A stretch of 64,000 nucleotides of DNA. Origin: Phyllobacterium myrsinacearum (GTDB lineage Bacteria > Pseudomonadota > Alphaproteobacteria > Rhizobiales > Rhizobiaceae). The position numbers and the translations under genes are program-made. The notes under the pieces were generated by a model that saw only the letters and a program-made list of their open reading frames with translations, ran no database searches and was not told where the DNA came from. Shown here in pieces: positions 48,015 to 57,580 of the stretch. Within the stretch, counting starts at the first letter, position 1. Each line of letters begins with the position of its first letter. The stretch is from positions 1-64,000 of the forward strand of contig NZ_PVBT01000006.1 in NCBI RefSeq assembly GCF_002980555.1, written 5' to 3'.

Positions 48015-48539
48015 CTATTTTGGCGATCTGAGGCCAAAACTCTGGAAGCCCTGCCGCATCTGCGGTTTTTTCGCCGACAGGATGCGCGAATTGACGCCGC
48101 TCCAGCCGATCTCGCCGCACAGCCGCGCATATTCGATCTTGGGGCAGCGATTCATCACCACCTGGATACCAGCCGCTTCCGCCTTGCGCGCCGCTTCGTC
48201 GTGGCGGACGGTCAGCTGCGTCCAGATGACCTTCGGCAATGGCTTCAGCGCCAGCACTTCATCGACAATCGCCGGCACGGCCTCGGAGGCGCGGAATACG
48301 TCGACCATGTCGATGGCTTCGGGGATATCGGCGAGGCGCGCAAAAACCTTCTGGCCGAGAATGTCCTTGCCAGCCTGTCCGGGATTGACCGGTATGACCC
48401 GGTAGCCCTTGTCGATCAGGTATTTCATGACAAAGAAGCTTGGCCGCACCTCATTGGCTGATGCGCCCACCATGGCAATCGTTTTGACGGATGAAAGAAT
48501 GCCGCTGATATAGTCGTCCGGGTAATGATCGTGATCCAT
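48015..48539 (-). CDS. CoA-binding protein, YccU family
   Basis: 174 residues with a Rossmann CoA-binding fold: KTIAMVGASANEVRPSFFVM, YRVIPVNPGQAGKDILGQKV, and IQVVMNRCPKIEY with the conserved Cys. Related to the first domain of succinyl-CoA synthetase alpha, but with no catalytic His, so a binding protein of unknown role. Start at 48539 (MDHDHYPDDY), 4 bases after the ech homologue. Same operon as metY. Confidence 0.88.
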   Translation of the reverse strand: MDHDHYPDDYISGILSSVKTIAMVGASANEVRPSFFVMKYLIDKGYRVIPVNPGQAGKDILGQKVFARLADIPEAIDMVDVFRASEAVPAIVDEVLALKPLPKVIWTQLTVRHDEAARKAEAAGIQVVMNRCPKIEYARLCGEIGWSGVNSRILSAKKPQMRQGFQSFGLRSPK

Positions 48540-48543
48540 GCGC

Positions 48544-49359
48544 TTATTCGCCCGTCCATTCCGGCTTGCGCTTTTCGATGAAGGCGTTGATGCCTTCCTC
48601 CGCATCACGCGCCAGCATGTTTTCTACCATCACCTGCGCCGTGTAGGCATAGGCCTCGGAAAGTCCCATTTCGGCCTGCCGGTAAAAGGCTTCCTTGCCG
48701 GTCTTGACGGTTAAAGTCGATTTCTCCGCAATGGCTTGGGCGTATTTCCTGACAATCGGATTCAGGTACTCCTCCGGCACCACGCGGTTGACCAGGCCGA
48801 ACTCCCGTGCCGTTGAGGCATCGATGGTCTCGCCGGTCAGGAGCATTTCCATGGCCTGTTTGCGCGAGACGTTGCGCGACAGGGCCACCATGGGCGTGGA
48901 GCAGAAAAGACCGATATTGACGCCCGGCGTGCAGAATGTCGCCTTGTCGGAGCAGATCGCCAGATCACAGGAGGCGACAAGCTGGCATCCCGCCGCTGTG
49001 GCAAGGCCGCCAACCGCGGCAATCACCGGTCTTGGATGATGCACGATAGCCTGCATCAGCTCGGCGCAGAGCTGCATCGTCTCTTCGAAAAATGCCCGGC
49101 CGCGGTCGGCGTCCTGCCGGTGCGCCGTCAGTTCCTTCAGATCATGGCCCGCCGAAAACAGCTTTTGCGCCGAATCGATGATGATCACCCGCACAGCCTT
49201 ATCGTCCCGCGCCGCCTGCAAATGATCGAGCAGCAGACGCATCATGGCGAGCGAAAGCGCATTGGCAGGCGGATTCTGCAATGTCAGGCGCAGAACGCCC
49301 GAGGCAAGCTCATGCCCGACGATTGGTTCATCCTTGCGGATAATGTGAACTTCTCCCAT
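48544..49359 (-). CDS. Enoyl-CoA hydratase/isomerase family protein
   Basis: 271 residues, crotonase fold. The oxyanion-hole loops are FSAGHDLKEL and VGGLATAAGCQLVASCDLA. The second catalytic Glu of canonical enoyl-CoA hydratase (in GCELAM-type motif) is replaced by Gln in GCQL, and the region CTPGVNIGLFCST is typical of ECHDC3-like proteins. True hydratase activity is therefore doubtful. The start at 49359 has GAGGAG 6 bases before it. Confidence 0.85.
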   Translation of the reverse strand: MGEVHIIRKDEPIVGHELASGVLRLTLQNPPANALSLAMMRLLLDHLQAARDDKAVRVIIIDSAQKLFSAGHDLKELTAHRQDADRGRAFFEETMQLCAELMQAIVHHPRPVIAAVGGLATAAGCQLVASCDLAICSDKATFCTPGVNIGLFCSTPMVALSRNVSRKQAMEMLLTGETIDASTAREFGLVNRVVPEEYLNPIVRKYAQAIAEKSTLTVKTGKEAFYRQAEMGLSEAYAYTAQVMVENMLARDAEEGINAFIEKRKPEWTGE

Positions 49360-49393
49360 GTCGCTCCTCGTTGCCATGCCCGTACAACCGCGG

Positions 49394-49933
49394 TCAGAGG
49401 CTGGTCCATTGTTTATAGAGTGGTTTGATCGAACTCATATGCTTTTTAACAATAGCCAGATTCTCTTCCGACGGGCGCGCTTTCTCGACCGTTGCCAATC
49501 CGCTTTTCAGTCCGTCAATCATTTCCGCCTTCTGCTTGTCAGACAGGTTGGGCATGGACGGGATGGAGGCGATGGCCTTTTCCACCTCCTCGCGCGGATC
49601 GGGATTGGTCACCCAATGATAAGTTACCATGATGGTTCTTGTGGTTTCGCCCCAGTCATTGAAATCCTTGAAACCATATTCCGCCGCCTTCTTGTCCAGC
49701 CGCGCCGTTGCTTCGGGTGAAAGGACGGCGTTGCCCGCCGCTTCTTCCTTCATCTGCGCGCCAACGGGCGCAAAGCTGTAGAGAAAGCGCTTGATGATGT
49801 CCTGGGTCAGCGTCACCGGCCGGACCGGCAGGCTGAAGGGTTCGATCTGCGGCGCGGTCTGCGCAAGGGACGGCGTCACGGGCGTTACCGCCAGAACGGC
49901 AATGAAAAACAGCGCGGATCGGAGCAGCGTCAT
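49394..49933 (-). CDS. DUF2059 domain exported protein
   Basis: 179 residues with a signal peptide (MTLLRSALFFIAVLAV ... SLAQ, cleavage near 25). The mature part is helical and carries a DUF2059-like pattern (LSPEATARLDKKAAEYGFKD). Function unknown, presumably periplasmic. The start at 49933 puts the signal peptide at the N-terminus. The two palindromic repeats start 33 bases upstream of its ATG. Confidence 0.7.
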   Translation of the reverse strand: MTLLRSALFFIAVLAVTPVTPSLAQTAPQIEPFSLPVRPVTLTQDIIKRFLYSFAPVGAQMKEEAAGNAVLSPEATARLDKKAAEYGFKDFNDWGETTRTIMVTYHWVTNPDPREEVEKAIASIPSMPNLSDKQKAEMIDGLKSGLATVEKARPSEENLAIVKKHMSSIKPLYKQWTSL

Positions 49934-49965
49934 GACTGGCTTCCTTGCAAAGAAAACACGGATGG

Positions 49966-50042
49966 CTAGTGGTCCGATTCTGACATTTGCATTCCTTCGA
50001 TACAAGCCATTCAGGCAAATGTCAGAATCAAAGGACCACTAG
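49966..50042. repeat. Palindromic repeat element, copy 1
   Basis: 77 bases. Left arm CTAGTGGTCC-GATTCTGACATTTGC, right arm its reverse complement with a 3-base AAA inserted (GATTC side). The arms begin and end with CTAG. It belongs to the same family as the element at 50056 but differs from it at several arm positions. Confidence 0.85.
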
Positions 50043-50055
50043 AAAGTCTATGATT

Positions 50056-50134
50056 CTAGTGGAACTTTGAATTTGACATTCGCATGTTCCGCGTGATGTC
50101 AAATGGGATGCGAATGTCAAATTCGTTCCACTAG
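50056..50134. repeat. Palindromic repeat element, copy 2, opposite orientation
   Basis: 79 bases. Left arm CTAGTGGAAC-TTT-GAATTTGACATTCGCAT, right arm its complement without the TTT. The asymmetry (one arm with 3 extra bases) lies on the left here and on the right in copy 1, so the two elements face each other across a 13-base gap, like the paired units of REP/BIME repeats. Confidence 0.85.
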
Positions 50135-50188
50135 GAATACCAGCGATCAACGCCAGAGAACAGATGGAGTGTACCGGTGGGGACTGCA

Positions 50189-50605
50189 ATGGATGTAACA
50201 GCGTTAACGGCCTTTCTGGAGCGCGAATTTCCGCAGGTGAACGCGGACGGGGTGGCCTTTACCGTTACCGGTGCAGGGCCGGGTTATGCCACGATGCGGC
50301 TTGATCCGGCGGACCGGCATCTGCGCCCCGGCGGCACGGTATCGGGACCGACCCTGTTTGCCCTTGCCGATATTGCAGCCTATGTGGCGATCCTCGCACA
50401 GATCGGCCCCATCGCCCTTGCGGTGACAACCAATCTCAACATCAACTTCCTGCGCAAGCCGCAACTCGGGCCCATCGATGCCACGGCAAAGGTGCTCAAG
50501 CTGGGCAAACGGCTCGCGGTGATGGATATCGCGCTCACCAATGGCGAAGACAACGAACTGGTGGCCCATGCCACCGCGACCTATTCGATTCCGCCGCGCA
50601 GCTAG
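50189..50605 (+). CDS. PaaI-type acyl-CoA thioesterase, hotdog fold
   Basis: 138 residues. LRPGGTVSGPTLFALADIAAYVA carries the active-site Asp in the central helix, with AVTTNLNINFLRKP as the partner strand. It should hydrolyse acyl- or aryl-CoA esters. The start at 50189 has GGTGGGG 6 bases upstream; a GTG four codons earlier (50177) is possible. It is the gene before rplM-rpsI, as in many rhizobia. Confidence 0.88.
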   Translation: MDVTALTAFLEREFPQVNADGVAFTVTGAGPGYATMRLDPADRHLRPGGTVSGPTLFALADIAAYVAILAQIGPIALAVTTNLNINFLRKPQLGPIDATAKVLKLGKRLAVMDIALTNGEDNELVAHATATYSIPPRS

Positions 50606-50733
50606 GGCTGCAAGCGGGCTTAAAATCCCGCAAAGCGCTGCAAATCCGGGCAAGAAGTATGTGGTAATATAATACCTTTTTCTTAAGTCATTGTTTTATA
50701 AAGAATATTTGTCAAAACTGCCAAAAACATCTG

Positions 50734-50762
50734 CTTGACGTGATCCCGTTGGGCCGGTATTG
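50734..50762 (+). promoter_or_regulatory. Candidate promoter of rplM-rpsI
   Basis: CTTGAC at 50734-50739, a 17-base spacer and GTATTG at 50757-50762. The -35 is perfect for the rhizobial consensus, the -10 weak. It leaves a leader of about 120 bases to the rplM ATG. Confidence 0.45.
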
Positions 50763-50887
50763 AACCCCTCGACTGCGGTAGGTTCTTCCTGCCGCATTTA
50801 ACTGTTGTGCGGATGTTCGTCATTCACACAACGCAAGCAACAAGAAAAGCCTTCCTATGTGAAGGATGATCTCAAGGACGAACACAA

Positions 50888-51352
50888 ATGGCTACCTTCA
50901 CCCAGAAGCCGGCAGATGTGACGAAAAAGTGGATCCTGATTGACGCCGAAGGTCTCGTCGTCGGCCGTCTCGCCACCATCGTTGCCAACATCCTGCGCGG
51001 CAAGCACAAAGCAACCTTCACTCCTCACGTTGACGATGGCGACAATGTCATCATCATCAATGCCGAAAAGGTTGCCTTCACCGGTAAGAAGTTTACCGAC
51101 AAGGTTTACTACTGGCACACCGGCCATCCCGGCGGCATCAAGGAACGCACTGCCCGTCAGCTGCTCGAAGGCCGTTTCCCGGAACGCGTCGTCGAAAAGG
51201 CTGTTGAGCGCATGGTTCCCCGTGGTCCGCTCGGCCGTCGCCAGATGAAGAATCTGCGCGTTTACGCAGGTTCCAATCACCCCCATGAAGCGCAGGCACC
51301 CGTCGTTCTCGACGTTGGCGCGCTGAATTCCAAGAACAAAAGGAGCGCATAA
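50888..51352 (+). CDS. rplM: 50S ribosomal protein L13
   Basis: 154 residues with [19 protein letters not shown]-like start (here [18 protein letters not shown]) and the central [18 protein letters not shown] plus [18 protein letters not shown], the L13 signature. Binds 23S rRNA early in 50S assembly. AAGGAC precedes the ATG. rpsI follows after 2 bases. Confidence 0.98.
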   Translation: MATFTQKPADVTKKWILIDAEGLVVGRLATIVANILRGKHKATFTPHVDDGDNVIIINAEKVAFTGKKFTDKVYYWHTGHPGGIKERTARQLLEGRFPERVVEKAVERMVPRGPLGRRQMKNLRVYAGSNHPHEAQAPVVLDVGALNSKNKRSA

Positions 51353-51354
51353 GA

Positions 51355-51831
51355 ATGGCTGAGCTCAATTCGCTCGCAGATCTCGGTACTGCCGCCGCAT
51401 CGACGCAGGCAGCTGCACCGGTTCATGTCCAGAAGCTCGACGCCAATGGCCGTGCCTATGCAACAGGCAAGCGTAAGGATGCGGTCGCCCGCGTCTGGAT
51501 CAAGCCAGGTTCCGGCAAGATCGTCATCAACGACAAGGAATACGGCAAGTATTTTGCCCGTCCGGTTCTGCAGATGATCCTGCAGCAGCCAATCGTTGCT
51601 GCCAACCGCGCCGGCCAGTACGACATCATCGCGACCGTTGCCGGTGGCGGTCTGTCTGGTCAGGCCGGTGCCGTTCGTCACGGCATTTCCAAGGCCCTCA
51701 CCTACTTCGAACCTGCCCTGCGCGGTGTTCTGAAGAAGGGTGGTTTCCTCACACGCGATAGCCGCGTCGTTGAACGCAAGAAGTACGGCAAGGCGAAGGC
51801 CCGTCGTTCCTTCCAGTTCTCGAAGCGCTAA
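51355..51831 (+). CDS. rpsI: 30S ribosomal protein S9
   Basis: 158 residues, with an alphaproteobacterial N-terminal extension before [15 protein letters not shown]. The C-terminal tail [11 protein letters not shown], which reaches the P-site tRNA, is intact. Cotranscribed with rplM and followed by a strong terminator. Confidence 0.98.
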   Translation: MAELNSLADLGTAAASTQAAAPVHVQKLDANGRAYATGKRKDAVARVWIKPGSGKIVINDKEYGKYFARPVLQMILQQPIVAANRAGQYDIIATVAGGGLSGQAGAVRHGISKALTYFEPALRGVLKKGGFLTRDSRVVERKKYGKAKARRSFQFSKR

Positions 51832-51857
51832 TCCAGCGTTTCCATTGGACAGAACAG

Positions 51858-51885
51858 AAAGCGGGCCTTCGGGTCCGCTTTTTTG
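51858..51885 (+). terminator. Terminator of rplM-rpsI
   Basis: AAGCGGGCC, loop TTCG, GGTCCGCTT (one G-U), then TTTTTTG. It separates rpsI from speB. Confidence 0.9.
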
Positions 51886-51958
51886 TTGCGCATAAACAGG
51901 TTTGCGGTAGCTTCGCCACCCAGCAGACGACGCAGACACTCCCGGAGTTAGAAATCCA

Positions 51959-52909
51959 ATGCCATCGAAGACCATCGATCACGCCTTTACCGCACGGTCC
52001 CTGACCAGCGCTGCGACCGATCCCACGCATGCGGGAGCGCTGTCCTTCATGCGCCGGCGCTATACGAAGAATCTGAACGGTGCTGATGTGGTCGTCTGGG
52101 GTATTCCCTTCGACGCGGCGGTTTCCAACCGGCCGGGTGCGCGGTTCGGTCCGCAGGCCATCCGGCGGGCATCGGCGATTTTCGACAATGACCCGCAATA
52201 TCCCTTCCAGCGCGATCTGTTCGAAGACCTCGCCGTCATCGATTACGGCGATTGCCTGCTCGACTACGGCAATCATCAGAAAACCCCGGCGACAATTGAG
52301 CGCGAAGCGGCCAAGATCGTCAAATCGGGTGCGTTCCTGCTCTCCATGGGCGGCGATCACTTCGTCACCTGGCCCATCCTGAAAGCACATGCCGCCAAGC
52401 ACGGACCGGTGGCGCTGGTGCAGTTCGACGCACATCAGGACACCTGGTACGATGACGGCAAGCGCATCGACCACGGCTCCTTTGTCGGCCGGGCGGCGCG
52501 CGACGGCGTCATCGATCCCGCCCATTCCATTCAGGTCGGCATCCGCACCCACGCGCCGGATGATTGCGGCCTGCAGATCGTCTATGGCTACGACGTCGAG
52601 GAAATGTCGGCTGCCGAGATTGCCAAAGCCATCATCAAGCGCACGGCGGGCAAGCCCGTCTATCTCACCTTCGACATCGACTGCCTCGACCCGGCCTTTG
52701 CCCCCGGAACCGGTACGCCCGTTGCCGGCGGCCCGTCCTCGGCGAAAATCCTTTCTGTCCTGCGCCATCTGACGGAACTCAATATCGTCGGCGCCGATGT
52801 GGTGGAGGTCGCCCCCGCCTATGATCATGCGGATGTGACGGCCATCGCCGGTGCCACAATAGCGATGTACTATCTTGGTATTCTCGCGGAGAAAAAAGCC
52901 AAGCGATGA
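51959..52909 (+). CDS. speB: Agmatinase/ureohydrolase family enzyme
   Basis: 316 residues with the binuclear-manganese ligands of the arginase fold: GGDHF, DAHQDT and FDIDCLDPAFAPG. The sequence and length suit agmatinase (agmatine to putrescine and urea), though guanidinobutyrase-type activity cannot be ruled out by sequence. It lies between rpsI and argC, a conserved order in rhizobia. Confidence 0.9.
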   Translation: MPSKTIDHAFTARSLTSAATDPTHAGALSFMRRRYTKNLNGADVVVWGIPFDAAVSNRPGARFGPQAIRRASAIFDNDPQYPFQRDLFEDLAVIDYGDCLLDYGNHQKTPATIEREAAKIVKSGAFLLSMGGDHFVTWPILKAHAAKHGPVALVQFDAHQDTWYDDGKRIDHGSFVGRAARDGVIDPAHSIQVGIRTHAPDDCGLQIVYGYDVEEMSAAEIAKAIIKRTAGKPVYLTFDIDCLDPAFAPGTGTPVAGGPSSAKILSVLRHLTELNIVGADVVEVAPAYDHADVTAIAGATIAMYYLGILAEKKAKR

Positions 52910-52993
52910 AGCTGATCTTTTGATTCAGGGTTCCTATATCGAATCCGGTTTTCTCGCTAACTCTCTGAATATCAAGCGCCAAAGGCATCTCAC

Positions 52994-53929
52994 ATGAAAC
53001 CGAAAATCTTTATCGACGGCGAACACGGCACCACAGGACTGCAAATCCGGACACGGCTGGCCGGCCGTCATGATCTCGACGTCCTCTCCATTCCCGAAGC
53101 CGAGCGGCGCAACAAGGACATGCGCGCCGACTTTCTGAAGAGCGCTGATGTGGCAATCCTGTGCCTGCCCGACGATGCGTCGAAGGAGGCCGTTGCCATT
53201 CTCGACGGCCATAATTCCACGCGGATCATCGATACATCGACGGCGCACCGGATTCATCCGGACTGGGCCTATGGCTTTGCTGAACTTGACCGGGCCCAGC
53301 GGCAGAAAATCGCCGATGCCCGGCTGGTTGCCAATCCCGGCTGCTATCCGACCGGCGCGATCTCGCTGGTCCGGCCGCTGCGCGATGCGGGCATTCTTCC
53401 CGGCGACTATCCGATCACCGTCAATGCGGTTTCCGGTTATACCGGCGGCGGCAAGCAGATGATCGCCCAGATGGAAGACCCGGCCAATCCCGAGCATATC
53501 AGCGCCAATAACTTTCTTTACGGCTTGCCGCTCAAACACAAGCACGTGCCGGAACTGCAGACGCACGGTCATCTCGACCGGCGTCCGATTTTCAGCCCCA
53601 GCGTTGGCCGCTTTGCGCAGGGGATGATCGTGCAGGTTCCTGTATTCACCGCTGATCTCAACGGCAATGCCTCGCTTGAATCCATCCATGCCGCCCTGAC
53701 AGCCCATTATGAAGGCCAGGACATCGTGCAGGTGGTGCCGCTGGCGCAGAGCGCATCGCTGGCAAGGATCGATGCGGAGGAACTGCGTGACACCGACATC
53801 ATGAAGCTGTTCGTGCTCGGCACCGAAGGCCAGGGTGAGGTCAACCTCGTGGCGCTTCTTGACAATCTCGGCAAGGGCGCATCCGGCGCGGCTGTGCAGA
53901 ATCTGGACCTTATGCTGAACAATGGCTGA
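52994..53929 (+). CDS. argC: N-acetyl-gamma-glutamyl-phosphate reductase, type 2
   Basis: 311 residues, the short AGPR form, with NADP-binding near [17 protein letters not shown], the catalytic Cys in NPGCYPTGA, and the active-site His in HVPELQTH. Third step of arginine biosynthesis. It overlaps the next gene by 8 bases (ATGGCTGA), so translation is coupled to the APH-like kinase. Confidence 0.95.
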   Translation: MKPKIFIDGEHGTTGLQIRTRLAGRHDLDVLSIPEAERRNKDMRADFLKSADVAILCLPDDASKEAVAILDGHNSTRIIDTSTAHRIHPDWAYGFAELDRAQRQKIADARLVANPGCYPTGAISLVRPLRDAGILPGDYPITVNAVSGYTGGGKQMIAQMEDPANPEHISANNFLYGLPLKHKHVPELQTHGHLDRRPIFSPSVGRFAQGMIVQVPVFTADLNGNASLESIHAALTAHYEGQDIVQVVPLAQSASLARIDAEELRDTDIMKLFVLGTEGQGEVNLVALLDNLGKGASGAAVQNLDLMLNNG

Positions 53930-54776
53930 TAGCATATACGAGACGTTCCCTGCCGAATGGCAGATATCCTCTCCGGAACTGTTCGTTGAAACCCATACCA
54001 GCCGCATCATCATGGTGCGGCTGGCTGACGGCACGCCCGCCGTGGTGAAGGCACTCAACGAAACCGGCATGCAGGAAGAGTTGCGCGGCGCGCACTATCT
54101 CGACTGGCACGATGGCCATGGCTCCATCCGCCTGCTGGCCGAAAAAGGCAATCTTCTGCTGCTCGAATATGCCGGCAGCCGCACCCTGTTGGATCATCTC
54201 AATGCGCACGGCGACGATGCGGCGACGGCCATTTCCGTCGATGTCCTGCTGAAACTTCTGGGCAACAACGGCAAGGGCAAATCCTTCGCGCCGGACCTGC
54301 GGCCATTGCGCGAACAATATGCCAGCCTGTTCAAGAAAGCAGAAATCGACCGGAAACAGGGTGATGCCAGCATTTTTGTTGAAGCGGCGGGGATTGCCGA
54401 CAGGCTGCTCGGCAATCCGGCGGATGTTCAGCCCCTGCACGGCGATGTTCATCACGAAAACATTCTTCTGGGCGCGCGCGGCTGGCTGGTCATCGATCCC
54501 AAGGGGCTTCTCGGCGATCCGATGTACGATGCCGCCAACATGTTCTACAACCCTGTGGAGCGGCAGGACCTGCGCGCCAGCGACCAGCGTGTTGCCACCA
54601 TGGCCCTCACCTTCTCCCGCGCGTTCAACCGCGATATCAGAACCATCCTCGGCTATGCCATGTCCCACGCGGCCCTGTCGGCCTCGTGGCACACGGAAGA
54701 TGAGAATTTCGAGGAAGCCGGGCGAAGCCTGGACGTGGCGCGGGCAGCGCAACGGGTGATGGCCTCACTGGGTTGA
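53922..54776 (+). CDS. Aminoglycoside phosphotransferase-like kinase, APH(6)/StrB type
   Basis: 284 residues, a protein-kinase-like small-molecule kinase. Brenner loop [12 protein letters not shown] and the metal-binding [14 protein letters not shown] identify the family; [10 protein letters not shown] holds the ATP-binding lysine. The closest known group is APH(6)/StrB, but a chromosomal copy overlapping argC suggests a physiological substrate rather than a transferred resistance gene. Substrate not known. The C-terminus overlaps the converging MFS gene by 12 bases. Confidence 0.85.
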   Translation: MADSIYETFPAEWQISSPELFVETHTSRIIMVRLADGTPAVVKALNETGMQEELRGAHYLDWHDGHGSIRLLAEKGNLLLLEYAGSRTLLDHLNAHGDDAATAISVDVLLKLLGNNGKGKSFAPDLRPLREQYASLFKKAEIDRKQGDASIFVEAAGIADRLLGNPADVQPLHGDVHHENILLGARGWLVIDPKGLLGDPMYDAANMFYNPVERQDLRASDQRVATMALTFSRAFNRDIRTILGYAMSHAALSASWHTEDENFEEAGRSLDVARAAQRVMASLG

Positions 54777-55979
54777 GCGCCTGATCAGGCTGGCAACCGC
54801 AAGGAATGTCAGGACGCCGAGAATGCCGGCTATGGCGGCAACCGACAAGGCCAGCGCCGGTCCGAGCTTTTCCATGATGAAAGCGAAAATGAACGGTGCA
54901 GATGATGACACGATCAGTCGCGCCGAGGTGATCTTGCCCAGAATTTCGCCATAGCCCTGATGCCCGAACAGCGCCAGCGGCAGGGTCCCCTGCACAATGC
55001 TGTTGAGCCCCGATCCCATGCCGAACAGCATGGCAAACACCACGGCGCCCGCCACAAGCGGGATGGGCAGCGGCGCAATCAGCATCAGGAACGACAGGGG
55101 GATCAAGGCCGTCGACAGCACGGCGATCGACATCGCCGACAGCTTGGTGCCGAAAACCATGTTTACCAGACGCGCTGCGAACTGCGATGGCCCGAAGATG
55201 GCGCCGACGAGTACGGCGGAGGTTCCCACGCCGACGGCGGCCAGCACCGGCACGAGGTGGACGAGCATGGCCGACAATGAAAAGCTTGCCAGCGAGAACC
55301 CGGCCATGATCAGCAGCAGCGCCGAACGCCTGTTCTCGGCGGGCAGTTGGCCGCCGACGCCCCTGGCGGGTTCATCGGCGCGCTCCTCATGCAGCTTTGG
55401 CGAGCGCCGCGTCATCTGTGATAACCAGAAATGGATGGGAAAGCAGATGAAGACCTGCAATCCCGCGTAGAACAGATAAATCTCCCGCCAGGTAAACACC
55501 GTCAGCAGACGTGTTGCCAGTGGCCAGAACAGGGTCGAGGAAAACCCGGCTATCAGCGTCAGATAGGTGATCCGGCGCGGCGCCGTCTGCGGATCGATCT
55601 GCACAAGCACCGCGAAGGCTGTGTTGTAGAGGATGAACGGCGTTGCCATCCCTGTTGTCACGAGCGCCGGAGCGAACCAGATCCAGCTTTGCGACAGGAC
55701 GCAGAGGATGAGTGACAGCGCTGCGGCGAGCGAGCCGAATGTCATCACCCGCCCTGCTCCGAAGCGGTCTGCCCAGCGGCCGGACCATGGCGAGATGATG
55801 CCGCCGATCAGAAGCGTGCCGGAGAAGGCCGCAAACAGCCATTGCCGCGACTGGCCGAACTCCTGCGCCATGGCCGGTTCGAGGATGCTGAAACTGTAAT
55901 AAAGCGTGCCGTAACTGACGATCTGCGTGACACCCAGACCTGTAACGGCGGCCAGTGAGCGTCTTGCGCTAAGAATCAT
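54765..55979 (-). CDS. MFS transporter
   Basis: 404 residues, 12 membrane helices, with a cytoplasmic loop between helices 6 and 7 (about 190-215). The motif-A loop reads SGRWADRFGAGRVM, in good form. Resembles oxalate/formate-antiporter-like and other monocarboxylate MFS exporters, but the substrate is not clear. It shares 12 bases with the converging kinase gene. Confidence 0.85.
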   Translation of the reverse strand: MILSARRSLAAVTGLGVTQIVSYGTLYYSFSILEPAMAQEFGQSRQWLFAAFSGTLLIGGIISPWSGRWADRFGAGRVMTFGSLAAALSLILCVLSQSWIWFAPALVTTGMATPFILYNTAFAVLVQIDPQTAPRRITYLTLIAGFSSTLFWPLATRLLTVFTWREIYLFYAGLQVFICFPIHFWLSQMTRRSPKLHEERADEPARGVGGQLPAENRRSALLLIMAGFSLASFSLSAMLVHLVPVLAAVGVGTSAVLVGAIFGPSQFAARLVNMVFGTKLSAMSIAVLSTALIPLSFLMLIAPLPIPLVAGAVVFAMLFGMGSGLNSIVQGTLPLALFGHQGYGEILGKITSARLIVSSSAPFIFAFIMEKLGPALALSVAAIAGILGVLTFLAVASLIRRSTQ

Positions 55980-56072
55980 GATGGTTGCTTTCGATACGGC
56001 GGGAATGCCGCGCTGTCCGTAGCCAGCGAAGCTCTCGAATCACTACACCGAGTCTTTGCGCAAAGACAGCCG

Positions 56073-57173
56073 CTACGAGCGTGCGGTGGTGATTTCCGTT
56101 GGCAAGGGATAGGCGCCCTTGGTGGCACGCCAATGGGCAACCGCAAATCCAAGGATGACGATGGCAAATCCCTGATGCAAAAGGCCCAGGCCCATCGGCA
56201 CCTGCATCAGCAGCGTGGTGATGCCGATGGCTGCCTGCAGGAGGACAAGGACCACCAGGAATATCGCGCGCCGCGCATGGGTTGTACCCGGCAGGCGCCG
56301 CACCGTCGATACTGCCTGCCACAGCGCCGCAAGCAGCACGAAATAGGCAAAGCAGCGGTGAACGAACTGCACGGTTTTCGGGTTCTCGAAGAAATTGTGC
56401 CAGATCGGCTGGATCGGAAACATGTCGCCGGGAATGACGGCGCCATCCATCAGCGGCCACGTATTATAGGAAAGACCGGCATCGAGGCCCGCGACCAATG
56501 CGCCGAGGTAAATCTGGATGAAGACAAACAGCACGAACCAGCCCGCGAGCCGTTGAATGCCGCTTCCGGCAGGGCGTTCGGAATAGACGGCAAGGCCGCG
56601 CGCCACATACATCACGGCGGCAAAAATGATGCAGGCCAGTGTCAGGTGCGTCGCCAGCCGGTACTGGCTGACATCGACGCGGCCGCTGAGACCCGATGCA
56701 ACCATCCACCAGCCCACGGCGCCCTGCAGGCCGCCAAGCGCCAGGATGCCGATCATGCGCGGCTTCAGCAGCCGTTCAAGCCGTCCGGTCAGCCAGAAGA
56801 AGGCAAGCGGGATGGCGACGAGGAAACCGACGCCCCGCGCCAGGAACCGGTGCGACCACTCCCACCAGAAAATGCGCTGGAATTCGCCAAGGCTCATGCC
56901 CTTGTTGAGCTGCTCATACTGGGGAATAAGCTTGTATTTCTCGAATTCTTCCAGCCATTGCGCGTGGTTCAAGGGCGGAATGATGCCGTGGATCGGCTTC
57001 CATTCGGTGATTGAAAGGCCCGAACCGGTCATGCGCGTCGCACCGCCCACAAGAACAATCGTGGCAAGCACAAGCAGCACCAGATAGAGCCACACGCGGA
57101 TCAGCCTGCGGTTGCGCGCTTCGCGATCTCCGGCGGAGGACACAGCGCCTTCGGATAGGGTGTGGGCGGCCAT
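56073..57173 (-). CDS. ctaA: Heme A synthase
   Basis: 366 residues, eight membrane helices, of the COX15 type. [19 protein letters not shown] in the first helix and loop, then [14 protein letters not shown] with the heme-ligand His; further His residues occur in ATHLTLA and VHRCFAYF, and the last helices have LLHQGFAI. It converts heme O to heme A for aa3 oxidases. No cox genes are in the window. DUF2842 is divergent next to it. Confidence 0.95.
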   Translation of the reverse strand: MAAHTLSEGAVSSAGDREARNRRLIRVWLYLVLLVLATIVLVGGATRMTGSGLSITEWKPIHGIIPPLNHAQWLEEFEKYKLIPQYEQLNKGMSLGEFQRIFWWEWSHRFLARGVGFLVAIPLAFFWLTGRLERLLKPRMIGILALGGLQGAVGWWMVASGLSGRVDVSQYRLATHLTLACIIFAAVMYVARGLAVYSERPAGSGIQRLAGWFVLFVFIQIYLGALVAGLDAGLSYNTWPLMDGAVIPGDMFPIQPIWHNFFENPKTVQFVHRCFAYFVLLAALWQAVSTVRRLPGTTHARRAIFLVVLVLLQAAIGITTLLMQVPMGLGLLHQGFAIVILGFAVAHWRATKGAYPLPTEITTARS

Positions 57174-57363
57174 TCAAAACACTCCTGTAACTGGCCGGAT
57201 AGGTGCAGCATATGCGCCGGGATGACAAGCCGGGTTTACGCGACAAGCCGTCGCGTTTTTGCCGCAAGGGGGGCTTTTTTGCTTTTCGCCTGCGGCTTAA
57301 CCGGTTAGATGAAACCCTTGCGCACGTGTTGCAGATGAAAAAGACCAGAACTGGAATGGATTC

Positions 57364-57579
57364 ATGCCCGTAAGGCTCAAGAAACTCATCGGAACCATCC
57401 TGCTGGTTACCCTGGTATGCGTCTACGCCATTGTCGCCACGATCTTCGCCGTGGCACTGCTTGCCAATGCCAGCCCGTGGATCCACCTGATCTATTTTCT
57501 TGGCACCGGCCTGCTCTGGGTCATTCCGGCCATGTTCATCATCAGCTGGATGGAAAAGGCACCAAAGAAAAAGGCCTAA
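57364..57579 (+). CDS. DUF2842 family membrane protein
   Basis: 71 residues with two membrane helices (about 9-31 and 43-61) and a short lysine-rich tail. LKKLIGTILLVTLVCVYAIV and the WVIPAMFIISWM segment match DUF2842, a small alphaproteobacterial family often adjacent to ctaA. Function unknown. It ends 1 base before the converging deacetylase gene. Confidence 0.85.
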   Translation: MPVRLKKLIGTILLVTLVCVYAIVATIFAVALLANASPWIHLIYFLGTGLLWVIPAMFIISWMEKAPKKKA

Positions 57580-57580
57580 C

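Noticed and set aside
53922-54776. Transferred streptomycin resistance gene
   Set aside because: No mobile element or repeat nearby, start overlaps argC, composition looks like its neighbours.
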